This document shows, one piece after another, positions 11,746 through 23,378 of a stretch of DNA of 25,000 nt. Location: positions 125,001 to 150,000 of the forward strand of contig JACVTC010000031.1 in NCBI GenBank assembly GCA_016946835.1, written 5' to 3'. The stretch's first letter is position 1. Each line of letters begins with the position of its first letter. The translations under genes were made by a program, and so were the position numbers. The stretch comes from Neocallimastix lanati (nom. inval.). Taxonomy: Eukaryota; Neocallimastigomycota; Neocallimastigomycetes; Neocallimastigales; Neocallimastigaceae. The notes under the pieces were generated by a model. The model searched no databases and was not told where the DNA came from. It saw nothing but the letters and a program-made list of their open reading frames with translations.

Positions 11746-14700
11746 ATGAAATTTGAAAAGAATTATGCCAATTTAAGTATTCCTGAACTAACCAATACTA
11801 AACATGGGATACTAAATAGAAAAAATACTGGTGGTATCTATCATGAATTCAATTTTAAATTAATAATAATAATATATAAATTAAGTTTAAAAAAGTATAA
11901 TTAAATAAAAAATATATATATAAAAATATTAATTATAAATTAATTTTTATCCACATGTATTATAATATTAATAATAATACAAAAATGACTTTAAATAATG
12001 ACTATAAGTAGTTGAAATTATGATTTTAGAAACCTGTGATCGATGTATTCAAAGTAAAATTAAATGGCAATTAGCTAGAGCTTTAATTTCTTATCCTTCC
12101 TCTACGGAAATGGAACCAGATGATGATTATGAAGAATTTGTAAGTGAAATTGAAAAAGGAAAAATTGAAAAATTATCAAAAGGAAAATCAAAAGGTAAAA
12201 AAAATAAAGAAAAATAAATATACAAACATATATATATTTATAATTATTATTATAAAATAAGATAAAAATATAATGGAACTAAAGTTCTATTGTAAAAAGT
12301 AAAAAATTTTGACATAATTAAAAACAACATAGTAACTAAGTAAAAAAAAAAAAAAAAAAAATCAATAAAAGGATAAAAAATGTATTCAAATAGCTATAAA
12401 ACTAATATAATATATATTTATTGTGAATTTATATATAAATTTTCTTAATATGAATGTTGATGATATATACTATTTAAAGATAAAAGTTTGGATGAATCTG
12501 AACAATTAATCTATCATAATATTCATGTTTTGTATTCTCAATTAATAAGATATTCCTTGTTTTATGGTATAATTATAAATAATTTTAATTTTTTTTTTTT
12601 TTTTAAAAAATGTTACAAATATATATAGTTTTATATAATTTTAAATAATTTTTAACTCTATATATAAATTAATTTAAATTTTAAAATATAATAGATTAAA
12701 ATTAAAATAAATATAATAAATTTATTAATTAAAAAACATTTATTTTATATGATAAAAAAAATAGCAATAAAAATAATAATAATAATTAATATATTTATTT
12801 TTTATTTTATAACTTATTTATTATCAAAAATATATAATTATAAATATATATCTTATTCTAATATACTTTATAACATTATAATATCCGTTATTTATATATA
12901 TATATATATATTTATACATGATTTATATAATTTATTTTCAAATAATTAAAAAAAATGACATAAATAAATAATGATCTAAATAAATAAATATTTATATATT
13001 TAATTATAATATTGTTAAAAGTTTTAAAGAGATTTATTCAAGCTCAATTAAATTTAACATATGATAAAGACAAACTTGATTATAAAAAAATATTGACAGA
13101 TAATTGGAAAAAAATTTCTTTCACTAATCTCAAAAAGTCACTACTTTTTTATATCACCAAACAAAAAAAATTTCTTCCTTTACGTATTCCAAAATATTAT
13201 CAATCAAAGATTTACGTCCATAGGAAAAAATCTGGACCTTTAAAAGCAGGGCACCATTTACCTTCTTTAACTATTAATAATAAGGGTAATAATTATAATA
13301 ATTATGTAATGAAGAAAGGAAATGAATTAATTCCTTTCCAAAATGTAAATAATAACATAATAAATACTGTTACTACATCAACAACTACTACTTCTTTTGC
13401 TACTACCAATAATAATAATAATAATACAGAAGGTGAATTATCTAAAAATGAGCAACGATCACTTAGAAAATCCTCTTCCATGGAACTCCTTAAAAAATCA
13501 CCTTATTTATTGTTACGGTTATTAGCCTGTATGAAACCTATACCTACCTTGGATTACTATCCTCGTGAAAAAAAATTAATTGAAAACGTAATAAAGACTG
13601 TGAAACAGGAAGAGGAATTAAATGGTGATTTTATTTCAAAATTAGGAGATTCTTTATCTAAATTGCAAATAGAAGAAGAAGATAAAACAAAGTCGAATGA
13701 AAATGAAACGCATTTTACTATTTCATCATTATCTTCTTCTTCTATTACAAATTTGAATTCTTTATGTAAGTTGAAAGATAAGATCAATTCTTCTCAGAAT
13801 CTAGCCTCCACCTCCTCCAATGAAAATAAGATAGCAACATTTGAAAATGAAACTGAAAATAGAATTAAAAATAAACCTATTAATGAAAATGAAAATACTA
13901 ATGAAAATGAATCTTCTAAAGAAAATAAAACTATAGATGAAAATGAAAGTATTGAAACTATTAATGAAAATGAAACTATCAATGTAAATGAAACTATTAA
14001 TGTAAATGAAACTGTCAATGAAAATGAAACTGTTAATGAAAATGAAACTGTTAATGAAAATGAAACTGTTAATGAAAATGAAAGTATTGAAACAATAAAT
14101 GAGAATGAAACTATTAATAAAAATGAAACTCTCAATGAAAAGGAAATTAACGCCTCTAAACTTTTGAATACTACCACTAAAACTCCAAACAAATGTAAAA
14201 ATAGCAATAATTGTTCCAATAATAATATCATGAAATATATACTGAGTGGTAATAACAATAGTAACCATATTAATAATGATAATAATCCTACAAATCTTAA
14301 AAGCAATGAGGTCAGAAATAATTCTTCTTCAACAGATACTTCCAAACTTAGTATCAAGAAATCTTTCAATTTACTAGAAAAATTAGGACTTATAACAAAA
14401 TTAAATAATAACAATAATAATAATAATGATAATAATAATAACAATAATGATGATGATGATGATGATAATGATGATAATAATGATAATGATGATAATAATG
14501 ATAATGATGATAATAATGATAATAATAATAATCCACCAAAATCAACCATTTCCATTATGAATGATATTACTGTTCAAAATCCAAACATTTTAATTAATAG
14601 TATTATAATGAAGAATTTTAGAACTACTAATAAAAATTACTATAAAGAAGTTCCTTATTATGACACTCCAACGAACAACGATACTAAAAATGATGAGGAG

Positions 14701-16801
14701 AATAATAAAAAATTAAGATCTTCTTTAATTAATACTACAACTATTAATACTACTACTACTACTACTACTACCAATTCTCCTACTACTAATACTCATGGCA
14801 TCATTACTACATATTCCAATACTAAAGAGGTAGTAATCAATTCTAATGAATCAATAACAAATAAACCAAAGGAAGTCATAAATAATCCTATCAGTCACAC
14901 AAAATTTATGATGACGGCATCAACATTACCTCCTAATAATTGTCTTGATCGAGATCTTAATCTTGATCCATTAGATGACAATACAATTGATTTAAACAAT
15001 AATGATTCTACTGGTAAATATTTTAATCAAAATATTGAAACCAATATTATTAAAAAAGATCACATGATTCAAAAGATAAACATGAATTTCCCAATTAAAA
15101 AAGAAAGTTTATCAAATAAAAAATTTGTATTCGATAAGATGTTCACTTCACCATCTTCAACATCATCTACTACTACTACTGCTACTGTTTCACAGCCATT
15201 AACTAGTACTGGTAAAAATAATATAAAATAAATTATATTAAATTAAAAAAAAAAAAAAAAAATATACATATATATATATAATTTCTATTGATACATATAT
15301 TTATATTTGTATTTTTATTAAGATTTTAATAATTTTTTCTTTTTATATAAATATATATATTTCAAATATATACATATTTACTAATAACAATTATTTATTT
15401 ATATTTATATATATATTTATATTATAAGATTTAGTCATTGAAAAGGAAAAGTTACCAAAATTAAAACGAGTTAGTCTCTTGAGTTGTAAAATAAAAGAAG
15501 AACTAAATTCAGCTAAAAATAATACTATGAATAATATGAATAATAAAGATAAGGATAATGCAGAGAATAGTCAGAATAAAAACGATATTAACAAAATTGA
15601 TCTCAACAACAATCACAACAACAATTTCAGCACTAACCAAAATAATAATAGTATTAATAGTGATATAGAAATAGCTCAAAATACATCAATTAATTTAAGA
15701 GCTATAGATTATAATACTACTACTGCCATTACAACTGCTACAGTTTTCGAAAATGGTAATAAAATGGTAGCTAAAAATGATTGTCTCACTTCCAAAAATA
15801 GCCGTCCTAATTTAACAATTGAAACTAATATTAAACCTTCTAATACAGAAAACTCAAAGACAATGATTCTAACCCCACTTTCTGCAGTCTCAGCCTCTGC
15901 CACGGTATCCGTATCAACAGCAATAGCAGCTACTGTTCCTGAAACTTTAGCAAGTCAATCTCAGTATGAACAAAGATTACTTAAAAAAAGATTTTCTATT
16001 AGTGATTTACCTCACCGTAGAAGATGTTTAGAAAATAAACAGGAAAGTATAAAAAAAAAACAATTAAGTTGTACAGAAATACCTGAAAATAATAATATCA
16101 ACAACAACAACAACAATAATAATAATAATAATAGTAATAATATCAAAAATAATTCACAATTTTCTTCAACCTCCCCATCCATCTCTTCAAATTCTAGAAA
16201 ATTAAAAAATAAAAGAAGATATAGTTATTTTATTCCTGTTAATTTAGAAGATATTTTCTCTGATGTTAAAAGTAAAGCTATTAATGCTGTCAAAGAAGGA
16301 AAAGCAAAATTAACCTATAGTCGCAGAAATAGTAGTCTAGCTAAAATGGAAGAAGAAAGTACTACATCTATGTTAATTAATACTGATATTAATAAAAATC
16401 CTTCTAATACTTCATTAAAATCCCCATTAGAATTAATTTATGGTAATACTTCATCTATCAATCGAAATGGAAATAGAAATGGAAATAGAAATGGAAATAG
16501 AAATAGAAATAAAAATGATTATAGTAATGATAATAGTAACTATAATAGTACTAGTAATAGTATTGCTTCTTCTTATTTTTCTTCTATTACCCCGACAACT
16601 TCTACATCAACAATTTTTACCACAACTTCTACCACCACAACTTCAAGAAAACATCATCATCAACTCCTCTACTCCACATCGGTTCAATCTAACAATTTTT
16701 ATGAAGATAAAAGTAAAGAAAATAATTACTATCCTTTGAACCTTAATCATCATCGTTCAAGTTTCCTTAAGAATAAACCTATTTTAGAAAATGACTTTTA
16801 A
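11746..16801 (+). CDS. Five-exon gene for a large Asn-rich protein of unknown function
   Basis: I join five exons: 11746-11833, 12012-12194, 12480-12566, 13022-15211 and 15429-16801. All junctions keep the frame at phase 1, giving 1,306 residues. I do not recognise the family. The start is ATG at 11746; the long open frame from 13012 has no ATG at its head, which supports upstream exons. Residues ~31-165 look globular and helical (CDRCIQSKIKWQLARAL; NIHVLYSQLIRYSLFY; VLKRFIQAQLNLTYD). A second conserved-looking block is SPYLLLRLLACMKPIP near 279. The rest is low complexity: NENETV-type repeats (~408-496), an Asn/Asp tract (~581-623) and Thr/Ser runs. C-terminal basic-Ser motifs (KRFSIS ~1036, RRYSY ~1114, SRRNSS ~1145) could be phosphorylation sites. 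There is no signal peptide or clear membrane span. It is probably a cytosolic or nuclear scaffold, which is inference. Exon 5 could instead begin at 15435. Confidence 0.75.
13885..14150 (+). repeat. 18-bp coding repeat encoding NENETV
   Basis: Within exon 4 of the five-exon gene, AATGAAAATGAAACTGTT-like units repeat with small variations, including AATGTAAATGAAACTATT. They encode NENETV, NENESI and NVNETI. The most uniform copies are adjacent (about 14015-14080), suggesting recent expansion there. The peptide is acidic and hydrophilic, likely disordered. Confidence 0.85.
14404..14532 (+). repeat. AAT/GAT coding tract (Asn/Asp)
   Basis: In-frame AAT, AAC and GAT codons encode an Asn run that becomes Asp-rich, then a patterned NDNDDNN segment. 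It reads as a disordered acidic linker in exon 4. Confidence 0.9.
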
Positions 16802-18230
16802 ACACCCCCCTACCATCCATTAAAAAAACTAAATGAAAAAAATATTAATGAAATTAAAAATAAAAATTAAAGTATAAATATGAAAATGAAAAAAAAAAAA
16901 AAATTAAAATAAAAAAATTTAAAATAAAAAAAAAAAACATATATATATATATATTTATATTTATGTAAATATTTATGTATATAATACTAATAATTATTAT
17001 AATTATAATATTAAAATGAATGCAAAACCTTTATAAAAATTAAAAAAAAAAAAAAATTAAAAATTAGCAAAAAGAAATAACCATCTAAAAGCATTTAAAA
17101 ACAAATTATAATAATAATGGTAATTAATGATAATTGAAAAAAAAAAAAAAAAAAAGATATTAATAATTATTAATAATAATCATATAACTGATATGACTTT
17201 TTTTTAATCCTATTTTACAAATACTAAAACACCTTCCCCTTTTCCTTCACTCAAAACTAATAAAAAAAAATAAGTTTATTTTTTTAACTACTCTATATTA
17301 TTATTATTATTTTCAATATAATTTAAGTCATATTTATTTTTTTATATATAATAAGAAAAACTTTTTTTTTTTATTTTAAACTTCCTATTATTAAATGGAT
17401 TATTTACAATTTTCCTCTTAATATATATATATATAATTATGTTAAAGAATAATATTTTAACAATAATATTAATATTAATTATATATAATTAAAAAAAAAA
17501 ATTACTCAATAATTTTCATAAATTAGTATGTATTTCTTTACTATATATATCATAAATAAATTAAGGCATATATACAAAAAAAAAAAAAAAAAACTTTTTG
17601 TATAATTTAATGAACCCTATTACCTTAACCAGTAATACTTAAAATTAATTTGTATTAATAATAATAATTATTATTATCAATTATTATTATTAATTATTAT
17701 TATTAACTGAAAATATTATTATATATACATATCATAAATATTTTCAAACAATGCTTTTTATTAAATTATTATTTAATAAATAGAACTTTTTAAATTTAAA
17801 AAATATATATATATATATATATAAATATATAAATATATAAATTCCTTTTTTTTTGAAATTTTAAAAATTTTGAATTTAATAATTAACATATAAATAAATA
17901 TAATAAAAACTTATCTAAAAATTTTCTTGATTTAATTAAAAAAATCTTATTTTTTTATAGAAATATGAATCCAACATATAATAATATTAATCTTTAAAAA
18001 AAGCACTCATATCATTTATTATTATTATTTTTTTTTTAATTTTTGATTAAAAGAATATATCATTTATTTATTCACATTTATAAATTAATAGTATTAATTA
18101 TTACTTTTTTGTTTTGTTCTATTATTTCTTCTTATTTTTATTAATTAATCTTTAATTAATTATTTATTTATTTATGTATTTATTTATTTATTTATTTATT
18201 TATTTATTTTAATATAATTAATTTCCAAGT
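16802..18230. other. AT-rich intergenic region
   Basis: No gene is seen. It begins with the likely 3' untranslated region of the five-exon gene and continues as poly(A), poly(T), ATAT and TTTA simple sequence (TTTA array at about 18160-18208). A short C-rich patch near 17230 (CACCTTCCCCTTTTCC) has no coding sense. Confidence 0.6.
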
Positions 18231-18234
18231 ACCT

Positions 18235-18560
18235 TCAACAATTTCTGATTTATCACTATTTAACTTAAACCAAATATAAATCAAGCTTAGCTCTACAACT
18301 ATATATGGTATAAACTGCTGTTTCAGCTTGTGATACCACTTACGTCATTGCAATTCCTGGCATTAATAGAACTCCTGTAGCATCATTAGCACCTAGAAGT
18401 ACAGGACTTATACCATCTAGTGCTCCCATTAAGTCACAAACTTTCAATAAGGTACCACTGAGGGGCTTGGTTGACTTTACTCTTGAAGCAACACATTCAT
18501 TACTTCATACTTCGGAATGAACTACTTCATTATAATCACCACCTTGTGTATTGTCCCTTA
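18235..18560. other. Compositional island X, unidentified relic
   Basis: This ~320-bp stretch is markedly richer in G+C than its flanks. Both strands read open for some length. Plus (about 18310-18519) gives TAVSACDTTYVIAIPGINR and onward to VPLRGLVDFTLEATHSLLH. Minus, from about 18555 down to 18260, gives GGDYNEVVHSEV, a stop, then KPLSGTLLKVCDLMGALDG and ISPVLLGANDATGVLLMPG and, after another stop, AETAVYTIYSCRAKLDLYLV. I do not recognise either. It has no start codon in context and no splice-supported extension, so it looks like a gene fragment or decayed mobile element. Confidence 0.45.
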
Positions 18561-18784
18561 ATGTTTTTTTTTTTTTTTTTAAATTCTAAACGTTTTTGAC
18601 CTATGCTTTCCATTACTTTTTTATTTTTTTTATATTTTATTATTATTATTATTATTATTATTTTATTTTATTTTACTTTTATTTCATTATTTTTAATTTT
18701 AAATAAAATGTATTATTTTAATAATAATAATAATAATAAATGCCTATATCAATAAATAAATTGAATAATAAGTAGAGATGTTTG

Positions 18785-18820
<36 letters not shown>

Positions 18821-18943
18821 AAAAATAAAAAAAAAATATAAAAAAATATATAATAAAATTTAAATTAATAAATAGAAAAATCTTAATTAACGATTTTTCA
18901 ACATTTCATTATAAATTTTCCTTTTTTTTTTTTTTTTTTTTTA

Positions 18944-19345
18944 GACTGGGATTAACGAGGGGGACTCCAATCTCTCATTTAAGCTTTAAACGTATCAGAC
19001 TCTCATTAAATTTTTTGCGATACCGTTTCGGCGTCGATGTGGTGATTATAATGAAGTGAACTACTCTATGAAAAGCTAATATGAAAGACATTCCCTTTAC
19101 ACCACTTTATATGACGGGCTTCTTTTCAATGACCTCATAAACTATCCACGAGGAAAGGAGTAATTACACTAATATTCTCACAATCCAATTCTTCTCTACA
19201 CTAGCAATTATATAGTTTAGCAGCAGAAATACTTACCATAGCAAGTGAACACCAACTTTATTTATAGGAAAAAACTCCCTAAGAGGATGAAAGTCTCCCC
19301 AAATAAATTCTGGTGATAGTCGCAGGGTCGATCTAAAAAGCATAG
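18944..19345. other. Compositional island Y, unidentified relic or ncRNA
   Basis: A ~400-bp island of mixed composition begins right after poly(T)-TTTAG. No long open frame survives. The best plus-strand reading is broken by stops: TGINEGDSNLSFKL, then TYQTLIKFFAIPFRRRCGDY followed by NEVNYSMKS, then HSLYTTLYDGLLFNDLINYP. The minus strand offers DPATITRIYLGRLSSS near its right end. It shares a 19-bp inverted match with island X. In AT-rich genomes structural RNA genes also stand out this way, but I saw no signature of tRNA, 5S, snRNA, SRP or RNase P RNA that I could defend. Confidence 0.4.
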
Positions 19346-19581
19346 TTATAAATCATATTTCCCCTATTGGTACTTTATATATATGTATATGTATATAATT
19401 ATTATTATTTATTATTCATTTACTTTAATACTTATTATTATCTCGATTTTCTAATGTAATTTATATATATTATTTTTCAGACTTACTTTCAAGTATATTG
19501 TATTTAAATTTATTAACTTTTAAAAAAAAATTAAAATAGAATATAAAAAAAATACAATTGCAATAAAAAAGTAAAAAAAGT

Positions 19582-19639
<58 letters not shown>

Positions 19640-20216
19640 AAAAATAATATAATAATAAAATATAATTTTATTTTTAATTAATAAATTTTATACTTTTGTC
19701 CCTTTTTAATTAATTAGTATAAAATATAAAAATTCTTGATAGTAGAATAGTAGAATGAAAAACGTTTATATGTTTATAGATATATAAAAATATACTCAAT
19801 ATATATAAATAAATATAAACCATTTTAATTTTTAAATTATTCTTTTTTTCAAGGATTTTTATCAAATACTTGATAGAATAAAAACTTTTTCAGAAAACTT
19901 TACTATTTTTATTTTATCAATAATATTACTATATAATATAATATAAAAAACGATTGATATAACATAAAATAATAATAAAATAAATATAATAAAAAAATAA
20001 AATAAAAAAGAATCTAATTTTTTTTTTTCCTAAAGAGAACTTTATACAAATATACTTATTTTTTATAATTTATAAAAAATTAATTTATAATTTATAGAAT
20101 ATAAATAAATTACAGAGTTCTATTTTTTAATTGATAATAGAAATTTTAAAAAAATACAATACTTTATATATTTAACATATTATATTCTCTCTTTAATTTT
20201 ATTTTATTTTTTTTTT

Positions 20217-20243
20217 TTTTGTTTGTTTGTTTGTTTGTTTGTT
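20217..20243. repeat. TTTG microsatellite
   Basis: About six TTTG units follow a poly(T) run. They stand out because G is rare in this region. Confidence 0.9.
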
Positions 20244-20621
20244 TTGTTTTTCATTAATTTTCTATTATTCATTGACTCTAAGCGCTAAACCTCCGTTTTT
20301 TTAATCAATATACCTATTTTTTTAAAAAAATATTAAAAATATTTTTATGTAATTTCATAAATTCACTTAAAATTTTAATTTGTTAAATTAAAAAAAAAAA
20401 AATTAATAATAATAATAAAAAAGAAATAAATATATATATATAATTATTTAATATTTTTTGAACTTTTTTCTTATTTGAATAAATATATATATATATATTA
20501 TTTCTTTTTATTTTTTATTTTTATAAAATAAAAGTGACAGATTGAAAAAAAAAAAAAAAAAAAAAAAATATTAATAATAATAATTATATATATACATATA
20601 TACAATAACATTATTACTTGT

Positions 20622-20783
20622 TTATTTAATTTCTATTATCATTAACATTTATCATCAATAATTTTTATTTTTTTTTTTATTAATTTTATTTTTATTCTTA
20701 TTTTATTTAATTTCTATTTTCATTATCATTTATCATCAATATTTTTTTTTTTTTTTTTTTTTTTAATTTTATTTTTATTTCTT
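20622..20783 (+). repeat. Tandem duplication of ~80 bp upstream of the CHERP-like gene
   Basis: Copy 1 (about 20622-20700) and copy 2 (about 20702-20783) share TTATTTAATTTCTATT, ATTTATCATCAAT and AATTTTATTTTTATT in the same order, differing in poly(T) length and a few bases. It lies 100-260 bases before the start codon, in the likely promoter or 5' untranslated region. Confidence 0.75.
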
Positions 20784-20886
20784 CATACTTTTTTTTCTAA
20801 ATTATTTATGTAAAATCTCTTTTATAATCATCATCTTTATATTTCAAAATAAATATCTATAAAAAAAAAAAAAAAAAAAAACTATT

Positions 20887-22345
20887 ATGACTTTTATAGC
20901 ACCTTGGCATAACGGGAGTAATAACAATAATAATAGCAATAATAATAATGGGCCTTCCAATGGAATGCCGATGCAAAACATGCAAAACATGCAGAATATG
21001 CAGAATATGCAAAATATGCAAAATATGCAAAATATGTCGAATATGCCAAACATGCCAAATATGTCAAATATGCCAAATATGATGCCAAATATGCCACCTC
21101 CAGGAATGCCAATGCAACCTCCAATGAATATTATGAAAAGTAATTATTGATTCGTAATATATATATATAATATTGATTTATATATAAAAATTATTTTTTC
21201 CTTTTTTTTTTTTTTTTAGAAATGTATATTATATCATCATACTTTATTATATAATCAATATACCTATTTTTTTTTCTTTTATTTTTACATATTTTTATAG
21301 TAATAAAGCAAAGAAAAATTAAAATTTATATTAAATATCTATTATAATTATTATTTGTTGAAAAAATCAAAAGATAAAATTTAAATAATTTTAATTGGAA
21401 GATAGTTTTAAGATAATAGTTTCAATTTCATATAACCATCTAATAATTTTTTAAAAAAAAATAATAAAATTGATTTTAGAAATTTTATCAAAATAATATA
21501 TATTAGAATATTTCATTACTATATATAGAATTAACAAAAAAAAAAATGTTTCAAATAATTATATATATGTTTGAATGTATGTATATATATATATGTATAT
21601 TTATTCTTATTTTAATAAAAATCTAAATATTTTAGTGAATCAATTCAATCAAGGAATGTTTATGCCACCATCAAATTCAAATAACTTTATGCCCCCAAAT
21701 CAATCCATGCCTTCAATGAATCCTTCACAAAATTCAGTTCATATGGCGATAGAACAATTTAATAATTTTACAAATATTAACGGAAACGAATTTATAGATG
21801 ACTTGGAATCAATTACTAAAGATTGTTCACAAGCTAATATTGAAGTAATTATTATATAATTATTATTATTTTTATTATTCTAAACTTAAAATATAAAAAT
21901 ATATATATTCCTTATATAAGTGTATTAAATATACACAATTACCAACCAAAATTTTTAAACTTATTAATAACTTCTTTTTTTTTTTTTTTTTACTTTTTAT
22001 AATAAATATAATTTGAAATGTATTCCATTGTTAAATATTTAAATTTTCTAAAAAAAAAAAAAAAAAAAAAAAATTAGAAAGGAACAAAATGGGTATTTGA
22101 TCATTGCAATTCACCTGTTTTTATCAATCAATTAGGACCTTTACTCCTAGCATATACCCAATCAAAAATGATATTTAAAGAAAAATTACATATTACTTAT
22201 CTTATTAACGATGTATTATACCATAGGTAAATAGATTCTTGATTTTTTAAGAAAAGTCGAATAAAAAAAAATTTTTTTTTTGTATATATATATTTATATT
22301 TATAAGAATGAATTATACAAAACTTTATAAAAAATGAATAAAAGC

Positions 22346-22417
<72 letters not shown>

Positions 22418-23323
22418 TATTCTATAATTCAATTATTCAATTATTCAATTATTCAATTATTCAATTATTCAATTATTTAATAATTCAATTATTTTTATAT
22501 ATTATATAAAAATAATTGAATTTATATTCTACAAATAAACTAATATAAAACCTATACAATATTTATATCAATATTATATAATATAAAATATATAATTTTC
22601 TTTTTAAAACATAAAAAAATATCAACTTCATATGATAATATTCATTTATATACTATATATATATATAATAGTGATGAAAGAAATAAACCATGGATAAAAG
22701 AACAAATGTGTTTTTTTTTAATTCCTTTATTTAATATGATATATCATTCAATGCCATTATCAAGTGATGAGATAGATAGTTTATATAATGTAAGAAAAGA
22801 AGAAAAAAAGATAAATTATAAAAATATTTATATTGATCTATTTTTATTTTTTCCTTATATATATATATATATAATATTTAATACTAAAATAAATATATTA
22901 TATTTTTTTTTACTTATTTATATATAATATATAAATATATAACAAATAAAATATATAATAATAATAACAATAATAACAATAACAACAAATACTACTAATA
23001 ATAAATTATTCAATTAATACAAAAATTAATAAAGATAATATCAATATGGGAAGATAAAAAATATTTTGAAATGGGATTTATTAATGCTCTAAGAAATGGT
23101 ATGGTATCTCAACAACCGATGATGCCACCACCTATGTCACCTCCATCTATGAATCCTCCTCCTTCAATGATGATTCCTCCACCTATGGTTCAACCCCTAC
23201 CTATGGTTCAACCACAACAACCAATAGCACCTGTTAACAAAAAATATTATGAATTACCAGCAGGATTAAGTGTTTTATGTGGATGGGTAAGGTTAAAAAA
23301 TAATAATAAAAAAAGAAATAAAT

Positions 23324-23378
<55 letters not shown>

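Larger units (their letters stand above)
19346..20886. other. AT-rich intergenic region and upstream region of the CHERP-like gene
   Basis: No gene is seen. It contains poly(A) at 19593-19637, a TTTG microsatellite at about 20217-20243 and a duplicated pyrimidine-rich segment (20622-20783). A further poly(A) ends six bases before the ATG at 20887. Promoter and 5' untranslated region of the downstream gene should be here, but no canonical element is distinguishable. Confidence 0.55.

Noticed and set aside
12140-12145. Canonical GTAAGT donor inside exon 2 of the five-exon gene
   Set aside because: Using it leaves phase 0, which hits a stop in the next exon. The later donor at 12195 keeps the frame.
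12749-12949. 66-codon hydrophobic open frame
   Set aside because: It lies within intron 3 of the five-exon gene and is pure A/T-driven Ile/Tyr/Asn sequence.
13794-14555. Long antisense open frames rich in Ser, Leu and Phe
   Set aside because: They mirror the Asn/Glu/Asp-rich exon 4 on the other strand, where repeat codons lack stops in reverse.
16440-16739. Alternate-frame plus-strand frame rich in Glu, Ile and Met
   Set aside because: It overlaps exon 5 in a different frame, and its composition follows from Arg/Asn repeat codons.
21218-21219. Strong polypyrimidine-AG acceptor in intron 1 of the CHERP-like gene
   Set aside because: In the required phase the sequence after it reaches a stop within a dozen codons, while the acceptor at 21635 continues the frame into the CID.
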